In this document: piece after piece, positions 47,841 through 64,000 of the stretch
Numbering within the stretch: the first letter of the stretch is position 1
Layout: the number at the start of each line of letters is the position of its first letter
Assembly (NCBI RefSeq): GCF_021018895.1
Contig: NC_079375.1
Coordinates: forward strand, 21,892,975 to 21,956,974
Origin: Seriola aureovittata
Taxonomy: Eukaryota; Chordata; Actinopteri; Carangiformes; Carangidae
Length of the DNA: 64,000 nucleotides
Reading direction: 5' to 3'
Made by a program: the position numbers and the translations under genes
The notes under the pieces: model-generated
The model's input: the letters and a program-made list of their open reading frames with translations, nothing else
Told to the model about the DNA's origin: nothing
Databases searched by the model: none

Positions 47841-49433
47841 TGGCCAACCATGACCTGGGTGACAGAGAATCCTCATGGGTGTCATAAATGTGATTTCTCC
47901 ACAGCAGGCGCACAAGTACCTGATGAGCAAAGTAGTATTGAGGCTGTTTAGGAGTCAGCTAAACTTGGTTCCTGGTTCCACCTCTACAACTGATGGAGAA
48001 ACACAGGGTGAGATACAGAAACAGCCATAAATCAGTGTGTGCACACAAAGCAGTCAGAAAGATTACAAACATATCTTTGATGGAGAAACAAAATCTGGAA
48101 CAGAAATCATTAGTTTTCATAACTGGATCGAGTTCCACCTGCAAGAAAAAGGCAGGCGCTTGGTCCAGCGAGGATACAAAGCCAGGGAGCATGACTGACA
48201 GGAAATGGCTTAATAACATAATCTGTTGTTTTTAAAATCCATGTTTCTGTTTTGGAAAGAAATAGAAAACAGAAACTAATAAAGAAAATGATTAGGCCTC
48301 TGAAATCTCAACCACATGTGCTCCAGTTATACATAAACATCACGTTGTTGTCCTTTCTGTTGCTCCTCTGTCTCCACTCACCAGCCAGAATCATCTGGTC
48401 CCAACAACCTGCACTGATCTGTAGATGCTTGAATCCCCTCGTGGTGGCAGTGAAGGATTTCTAACAGCGGTGGCCCAGTAAGTATTTATCAGAACGAGAG
48501 GACCCATGGGAGAAGTAATTAGATAGTGCCTCATCACACCATCTGGACAGCGTTAGCCACCATGACTAAGTAAATCCCTGCGCTGCATGGTGACCGACAG
48601 AAACACAATCTTGTACCTAAAAAAGGCCATTTCCTATTCTCCTCTTTTCTTTTCTTTTTTTGATTCCCAACCGTTTTAGTGAGGCCATGATTTTTTATTT
48701 TGTCATCAGCAACAGCCAACCAGCAGCCTTGCAACCATGTCAGCTGAGTGTACACTTTGTTGTTTTGAATTTTTTAAACCTCTGTATCTGGCAAATTATT
48801 GAAAAACATTATGACAAACATTATTGTGATGTAATATATAGATGAAAAGTTTAATTCTGTTCAGAGCTTCATAACAAGCAGATTCGTCTGTGTGAGTTGC
48901 AGCACAGGGCAGTAACTTTCACTGCTTAGATGTTTTAGTAGTTTACAGGACGTTCCTGAAAGAATTTCAAGATACTAAATTAAAATCAGAAGAACACTTA
49001 CTAAGTTAGTAAAAGTTTGGACTTAGGGCGGCTGCAGTCTGTACTTTATGATAACTATAGATCAAATGTAGCTGCTGCTCAACTCTCCAGAGCTTCACGG
49101 CATCTTTCAGGTCACTGTTTTCATTTTCTACATCCAACTTCATTGTTTTGGTTCACACTAACAACTCTCACCCATATGCACATGTAGTATATGTACATAT
49201 ATTGAATTTACATATATGAAATACATGTACATTTTCATTTTATATGTATATATATGTAAAAATTTTATATGAACCCTTTGGAATTTGGAACAATTTCATA
49301 TATTGACATATATATTTGGCCTAATATACATTAATGTATGTATGCTTACATTAAAGATAGATGTTACATAAATATATATCCATCCCACAGCCTGTCGGTA
49401 TGTGTTGATTATTATTATTATATTATTATTATG

Positions 49434-49470
49434 TACAGTAGAGTCCAAAAGTCTGAAACCACTTCCCCAA
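49434..49470 (+). mobile_element. possible Tc1/mariner-like terminal repeat remnant
   Basis: TACAGTAGAGTCCAAAAGTC followed by TGAAACCACTT resembles ends of fish Tc1-like elements (TACAGTGG...AAAAGT). No matching inverted end was found nearby, so this is a solo remnant at best. Confidence 0.3.
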
Positions 49471-50210
49471 AATGTTTCCCAGAAAGTTAGACATGTTTAA
49501 AATTAATGAGAAATATAGGAAACACATTTACAAACATATAGATATTTAAACATGAGTTGTTTTAATAAACTTGCATAAATAAATAAATAATTAAAATAAA
49601 AAAATAATACATTTAATAAAATAAATAAATTGAATATATAATGTTAACACATGTTAACACATAATTTGTACATAGAATCCATAAACTTGAGCATGTGTTC
49701 TATGTAAAAATTAATCAAATGGATATTTTTAATATATGTACAAATACAAATTTTACTAAGGGCATTTCATATATGTTATAAACTTATATCTTCATCTATC
49801 CAGAGGATGTATATACGTGATAATAATATCTCCCCTCACAGGTGAAACATATGGCTACATGACTGTTGTTATAGGGACATGTACTGTATGTCATATATTA
49901 CATTTCTGTATGAGCGCTGTGTCATTTACAGCTGCAGTGGGCAACAATATTCAGTGAATCTGCTCTAAAAACACACGGTACATTATGTGACACACTAAGT
50001 TAGCAGTGAGCTGGCTGGACATATTTAACTAACTGCAATATTTAGTAGCTAAAGAGCCAAATATTTCCCTCTGGAGTTGATGGAGACCAAAAAGAGCTAA
50101 GAGGAAGAGGAGAGTGAATATTGGAGTTTAGATTCATCAGGTGGACAGACACATAACTCCAAATTAATTATAATGTTGCTCTGTGACTATCAGATGGATA
50201 TTTTTATATT

Positions 50211-50212
<2 letters not shown>

Positions 50213-50247
<35 letters not shown>

Positions 50248-50249
50248 TA
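50213..50249. repeat. (ATT)n microsatellite
   Basis: Trinucleotide ATT run in AT-rich intergenic DNA. Confidence 0.85.
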
Positions 50250-50959
50250 TAAATTTTTTCAGCTTAAAAATTGGTAAAATGTCAGTATTTGTTCACACAG
50301 CTTGTTTCTACTGCTACAATTTGTTCATTATAAGAAAACAATTTGAACCAAATAGTCAAAATTATAATTAATAACATTTTGAAATGAGCGTTTTTAAACT
50401 TTTAATCACATTTATATTATATAACAAAAATGTATTTTCTTGGCAGTGAGGGGCTTCAATATAAATGTATTGATTTTAAAACACAGACTCTCATAATAAA
50501 TGAAATGAGTTACATTCCCACTGACCTCTTTAACTGATGATGACGTACATACAACATGTAATTTATCAAATATCTTTTTCTTATATTAGAGTTTAGCATA
50601 TCCACATTATATGTAGACAATTTGTAATGAATTGCGTTGCCATGGCTGTGTTTTACTGTGTGCTGCTGCATTTTGCAATTAGACATATTGCCTTTTTAAT
50701 CTTTTTAAAAATGTTTTCTCTCTCTGATGAAGCTTTAATCTCCACCACATGTCCAAACGCTTAAAAATCAGATCAATTACCAAGTCACATTCAGTCAAGT
50801 CACATTTTTCTGGCTCTTCACGCACAAACCCAAATTAAATTCAAAGTAAGCATCTGTCTATTATGACGACGGATGGCCAAAGCATAGTGCGCATCGGTGT
50901 TGTAGTTTTGTTAATGCATGTATGTCCACGTGTGTACTGTATGTGCATGTGTGTGTGTG

Positions 50960-50995
<36 letters not shown>

Positions 50996-51426
50996 CGTGC
51001 ATTTGTGTGTCTGTGAGTGTGTAATTAAAACAAGTGATTTTTTTTTACACACAGATTATCCCTCTATCCCAGCTGGTCAGAGTTGGATTTGACCACCCCG
51101 ACAACCAGAGAGAGGAAATCTCTTTGGGGCTAAATCCAAATTGGCACCCTTGATGATTTTTTTCCAAACTGAAAATGTGGGAGTGCTCAACTATTAACTT
51201 GAATTCGGCACAAAAAAAATCTAAACATAACCAAACATTTTTGTAATGTAACTCACCGACAGCTAGAAGAAGCAAAAGTCAAATTGTAGAGACGGAAAAT
51301 ACACACAAATGGCAAACTTTCGTTTCTTTGGTTTTTATTATATTTTTACGGCTGGTCACTATTTATTAATGGATTTTCCACGACTTCAATAGAGTTTTTG
51401 GCGATTAATCATGTAGCAGCATCACT

Positions 51427-51435
51427 GTGTGTGTG

Positions 51436-51480
<45 letters not shown>
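51427..51480. repeat. (TG)n microsatellite
   Basis: About 54 bases of TG repeat with one TT interruption. Confidence 0.9.
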
Positions 51481-51482
<2 letters not shown>

Positions 51483-53216
51483 CCCTGCTCTGTAAAATAC
51501 TTCAAAGAATTGATCATCATTCAATGATTAATAGCACAGAGGCGACGTTGTTGAGGGGTTTTATGTGATTGTACTGCATTTGTGGAGGCATTATAAACAA
51601 ATTCAAGCTTTAAAGGGAAATACACTCACAAGGACAGACAAGCCATGGAGATGCAGAGGTTTGTGCACATCTGTCCTGTTTGTTTGTTTGTTTGTTTGTT
51701 TTTTATACACACATGGACTCAGAGAGAGAGATTTAACAGCGCCCTGCCTTGTAATGAGGTCAAATCAGCTAACTGGTCCCTCATGTGAAAATGGAGAGAC
51801 ACTGCACAGTTGTGGAATTTGCCTTAAGCACCGTGTAGTACGTTCACAACAATATTTATAAATGTAAAACACACAAATAAGTGGTAGCAATGTGTTACAG
51901 ATTATAAAGTCTATTTTTCAGAATAATCCAAACATGAATCTACTATTTGAATTTGTGCTGAGAGCTGGAAAACCCACAAATATGGAAGGAAGTTTTATTA
52001 CCGTTTAATAAAACAGTTTGTGAAATGATCAACCTAAATGCAATACAGACAATCAGCTTCTCAAGGAAAGTCTTTTATATAAAAATGAACACAGTAAATT
52101 TATATAATTTGATCATATTGTGTTATGGCCATCATGAGAGTCACTGAAATGGTCGTTCAATATAAATACATTAAAAAAAACAGATAAAAATGATCTTTAC
52201 ATACATACATTACACAGCCTCAAAGCTCTTTACACAGTTAATTACAAAATGAGCTTTCAGTGCATTCATGCTTTTCCAATCCACATCCATCAGATCAAAT
52301 TAAATGGTCTAAAGAGATTCAGAGAAGTGTGCGGACGACAATCAAAATCAGGCACATAATTCAGGGATTATTAGTACACATAACCCGTCTTTGTAATCAA
52401 CACAGCGCAAAAAACGTGTGCTGTGTTTGACCAAATAATTGCAAATTGTACTTTTTCAATGAAGAAACATAGTATATTTCTGTATATTAAGATATATATG
52501 TGTACTGATATAAAGATATATTAAGATATCTATAACAAAAGAGGGAATTATTCTTTTTTTCCATGTTTCTGTGTCATGAAATGAATTAATTCAATAATTA
52601 TTGTTTTATCCGGGGACCATGTCTCTGTCATCGTGTACAGTATAAATCACCTTCATTCAATCAAAGTGCATATGAAAAGGGAGCATTTGAATAATTTAAT
52701 TGTTCACACCAGTCATAAATTAAAAAAGAACAAAAAACATTAGAAATTATTATCAATGCATAATGTTGTCTTACAATTTGTTACACGCTTTTACTTTTAA
52801 TTGGAACATTTTATGTGCAATATATAGTCATGTATATATTTATATTAGTATCGGTTAAAATCATATTAGTAACACCTGAATAACAACTTTATAGCAGCTA
52901 CAGTCATGAATGCAAATTCATTTCTCGGGTCAACATTAGTTGGCAATACAGCCTGCTAGCTACAGTATAGAAGCTTACTGGGAATTATTTGGTAGGAATT
53001 GCATATTGCTCATATTCTCAATCTGCTTTTAGCCCTGCCAGTGTTTATGAGCTGCGAGGCTGCAGGACGCTGGTGAACCAGGCCGCCACACAGCTGGAAC
53101 CTCTGAGCCCTTGTAGAGTGGGATCTTTATCATTATCAAAACATCTGGGCAGAATCAGAATTTATATTTGTAGAAAATGTGGAAAAACCTACAGAAAATC
53201 TTCTCACAAAAATATA

Positions 53217-53219
53217 TAC

Positions 53220-53253
<34 letters not shown>

Positions 53254-53280
53254 TCTTTTTTTGTTTGTTTGTTTGTTTGT
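53217..53280. repeat. (TA)n followed by (TTTG)n
   Basis: A TA run (about 53219-53250) is followed by TTTG tetramers (about 53260-53280). Confidence 0.85.
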
Positions 53281-53968
53281 TTTTTTACAAATATTTATTT
53301 CTGTCACGAGGGTGAGTAATCCCAAACTCTTAATCCGTCCAAATGCTGTTTTAGAAATGTAGCTAATGCATTTGCTTTACCTTTACTACATGTTTTTTAC
53401 TTTTAAACAATTCTTTTAGAAGCATTTTTAATCACTTACTGCCCTTTTCTTTTGGTGTCTCAGGTTATATTTGTCCCTTCAGTGTCTCTCATGTCTTCAG
53501 CCTTGAGGTAAGATATTTTGCTCTAGATACAAATTTAATTGAAAAACGAGTTGAATAATTTACCTAATGAATTAAAAATAAGAATTTAATATTCACAAAG
53601 CTTTCCTACAGTAAAGTTGATGTATGTTTTCATGTGGTGTTACGACTGAACGCAGGTAACACATGTTAGCTCATGTGTCTTTAATGTTTTGTATAGGTAG
53701 ACAATAAAAATAGGGTGAATCAGTTTCTTTTTCTCTGGTATCAAATCCCTCCTCCTCTGACGGAGGTGGTGACGGTGACGAAACTGACTCCTGGGTTGTT
53801 CAGTTTACACAGAGGCTGTGAGCTACTTAAAAATATTGCATATTTCCTCTGCATCTGCTAACATATAAAAAGGTTCTTCTCTTTGACCATGAGTTATTTT
53901 TGAGCTATATTCTCTGCTGTAAACAAAACGGACAAAAACCACACAACCACTCTCCTCACGTCTGAGTC

Positions 53969-61534
<7,566 letters not shown>

Positions 61535-64000
61535 CTGCAGTGACACATCTCACTGTTATCAACCAGTTTCATTGTGGATCCATTATCTACCGGGACCGAT
61601 TGCTCCATAAAGTAACATGCAAATTGCTAAACACCTGCTGTGACATCACTGATTGGGGCGTGGCCGACAGGTCGAGTGTGCGTATAAGTTTCAACCCGAA
61701 CAGAGCAGCGCAGCAGCATTTGCCTCTGTCGTATCCAGCGTGGACTCATCCCATCAAAGCCAGCTCACCTAGACGCGCTGCCTTTCCTTTCAATCTCCTC
61801 TGAGCCTTAATACAATTTTGATGAGATTTTCGTGTGTTGTAACAGCAACATATTTAACATGATTCACGGGACAGAGGTGCTGTTTCAATCCTATAAAATG
61901 GTATGAAGTCTAATCCAGAATTAAAGAGCATCCACGGGACCTGTAGACCGGAGATTAACCAGCGTAACCATCTTAGTGTTTAAAGACAGAGCGGAGAGAA
62001 CGAGCACCGACAGCATCTTCACGGGTCAAGATTATATATAATAGCAGGATCAGAGATAATTGCTACATGTAGTGATTGTAATACATGTTTAGGCTGATTG
62101 CTCTTTGCTCTGTAAACTACACAACAATTCCTTTATAATTACCATCCTGCTTTTTTTTCCTTGTGTTTAAAGCTCTACGCATGTAAAATGTATCCTCCCT
62201 TACTGCTGAGCAGCTGCTGATGTCCAGTTAAGCTGATGGAGGGCTGGAGGAGAGGTTTTTTTTTTTTTTCATTTCCATTTTCCCTGATGCCTAATTCTGG
62301 TGTGGTGCGGAGTGGAGTGAAGCATGGCAGGGAAAGAGGAAGAGAGAGCGCCAGACTGCAGCCCGCTCAGCTCAGCCTGGCCCTGCCTGGCTCTGCTCAG
62401 CTGTGACAGTTTAATCTGCTCTGCAGGGCCTGGCTCCACATCTGGCCTGCTGCTGTCGGCCTGCCAGAGAGGACAGGAGCAGCGCACCCTCCACCTCAGC
62501 AAACCCCCCCCCCCCCCGACCCACAGGACATCAGCGGTGGAGGAATACAGGAGGGACAGGAAGGGAGGACGAGGAAGGGGAGAGAGACGTTTGCTCAGCT
62601 GATGAGTGTAACGTGGTTATGCAATCAAATGGGTCAAAGACAACAACAGCACCTTAATACGTACTAACTGACTTAATTATCCTAATATTACTCAAGTGGT
62701 AAATAATCATAAATATTTATTTAAACTTTATTTATCCAGGGTGTTTGCTGGGTGTGAATGATCGGCCCCGGTCCCACTCACACAATGTCGTATATTCACT
62801 TGTATGACAGGAGAGCTGTTGGGCCTGAGACACTGTTGGAGGCAGCACATCAAAACAAATCAGGTCTCATTTCACCCATCAGGTGTGGCGATTATAATAT
62901 TGATTATTGACTCATATTCTCATATCAAAACAGCTTCGTCAATCACAGTCCGGTTGCTTTCTTGCTGAGAATTAGATGAGACGTTTGATATCGCTCTCAC
63001 GTCTGTAACTTAGCTTAGCACAAAGACTGGAAACAGAGGGAAGCTGTTAGCCTGGTGGGTAACAAAATCCACAGTGTGTCTCTAAATAAAAAATCAGTCT
63101 GACCTGACGTCAAAAGCAAGACTTACTGCGCTCAGCTAAGAAACAGTCCAGCATACAAATCCCTTTCAAACCATCACCTGTTGTTTTTACTTGTTTTTGT
63201 ACGGATTAAACAACAGGATGTAAAGTGTTCATTATAGTTGACAGAGCCAGGCTAGCTGTTTCCCTCTGTTTCTAGTCTTTGTGCTAAGCTAAGCTAACAT
63301 CATATATACAGTACAGACACGAGAGTGATGTAAACTGCATCTTTAATTTTTGCTAAATAAGCTAAAAGTCTAATAATGCTGTACAAATAAAACAAATAAT
63401 ACTGCCAGTACACACATCCATGCTCCACCCACACAGGTGTTTGCAGTTAAGTTGCCTGATTGGATGTCCTCTCATCAGTGTGTGGGGAAGCACCAGGAAG
63501 CACCAGTCAAATAGAATAATTGCAAACACCTGCGTGGGGGGGGGTTCAGGGCCATTTAATATTGGTCTTCAGGCCTTTTTCACAGCAAACATTTTGTCAC
63601 AGCAGTAAAAGTCATGACAGTGCACAACACCAGCACCCTGACACTGAAGCGGCTAAATGGAGTTCAACCATCATTATTAGTTTTATTGTCAACACCCGTG
63701 TGAAAAACTTTGACCTACATGTTTGTCTAGTTGAGACAAGGGTTCACAGAGAGGGGCTGAGTAAACACAGCAGCACCTGACTGTGGCTGATAATATTTTA
63801 TCAGCACAACAACATGATAATAATGTCAAAATGGCTGAAGTAGTTAAGTGTGGTTATTCAGTTTGTGTAACTGTCCCTGCATCGTCTTTTCCAGGCAACA
63901 AAAATATGCTCTTTACCATTTGGCTAGATTGTATAATTGGAAATGTCTTTTTTTAAGGTCATCCTTTTGTCACACAACTCGGCTTTCTGAGAAAACTTTG
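61535..64000 (-). other. sodium channel upstream intron (partial), no exon seen
   Basis: I searched the minus strand for II-III linker or domain II exons and found none, so the preceding intron is at least 2.4 kb. It contains a poly-C run (about 62505-62518) and an inverted-repeat element at 63005-63300. Confidence 0.4.
63005..63300. repeat. inverted-repeat element, arms about 50 bp
   Basis: The left arm (63009-63058) carries CTTAGCTTAGCACAAAGACT, GGAAACAGAGGGAAGCTGTT and AGCCTGG. The right arm (63246-63298) carries the reverse complement with a few changes (AGCTTAGCTTAGCACAAAGA, AACAGAGGGAAACAGCTAGC). The 190-base spacer has no frame. This fits a foldback or MITE-like dispersed fish repeat; class not assigned. 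Confidence 0.6.

Larger units (their letters stand above)
47841..53968. other. intergenic AT-rich DNA, including the 3' flank of the sodium channel gene
   Basis: No exon recognised across about 6 kb. AT-rich DNA with ATT, TG, TTTG and TA microsatellites and one possible transposon end near 49434. The part from 53968 down should hold the sodium-channel 3' UTR; an AATAAA on the minus strand near 53300-53295 is a candidate polyadenylation signal, unproven. Confidence 0.4.

Overview
The window is vertebrate nuclear DNA, most likely from a ray-finned and probably percomorph fish. Genes are split into many small exons with canonical splice sites. Introns are rich in CA/TG microsatellites, and fish-type LINE fragments, MITEs and a dispersed repeat common in percomorph genomes are present. 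Every gene I can support lies on the minus strand, so genes read from right to left.

Right to left: (1) 53969-61534 holds the 3' part (ten exons, 880 residues) of a voltage-gated sodium channel alpha subunit closest to Nav1.5 (scn5a/scn5l type). It runs from the domain II-III linker through domains III and IV to the stop; earlier exons lie beyond the window. (2) 43279-46801 and 38262-42348 are two tandem paralogous C2H2 zinc-finger genes (12 and 18 fingers). Both have the same seven-exon layout, and both carry an N-terminal domain that resembles the N-terminal domain of the shelterin protein TIN2 (TINF2_N) instead of a KRAB, SCAN or BTB domain. (3) 11935-34999 is a complete col6a1 (collagen VI alpha-1): 35 coding exons, 1010 residues, with signal peptide, N1 VWA, about 340-residue triple helix, C1 and C2 VWA. 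(4) 804-1455 holds the first coding exons of col6a2, which runs off the left edge. An untranslated first exon with a TATA-like box near 3066-3187 is inferred.

col6a1 and col6a2 keep the head-to-tail order seen in tetrapods; their products assemble with an alpha-3-type chain into microfibrillar collagen VI. The zinc-finger pair looks like nuclear DNA-binding proteins with a protein-interaction module. The channel drives sodium-dependent excitability.

The best leads are the TIN2-like/zinc-finger fusion pair, an AT-AC intron just before the channel inactivation gate, a roughly 1.9 kb polypurine tract filling almost all of col6a1 intron 5, a 9-nt microexon in col6a1, an extra cysteine in the col6a1 triple helix, a G-quadruplex-like run beside a col6a1 donor, and a 37-bp near-perfect hairpin in a col6a1 intron. 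Exon boundaries were read by eye from splice signals, reading frame and remembered family sequences; no database search was possible.
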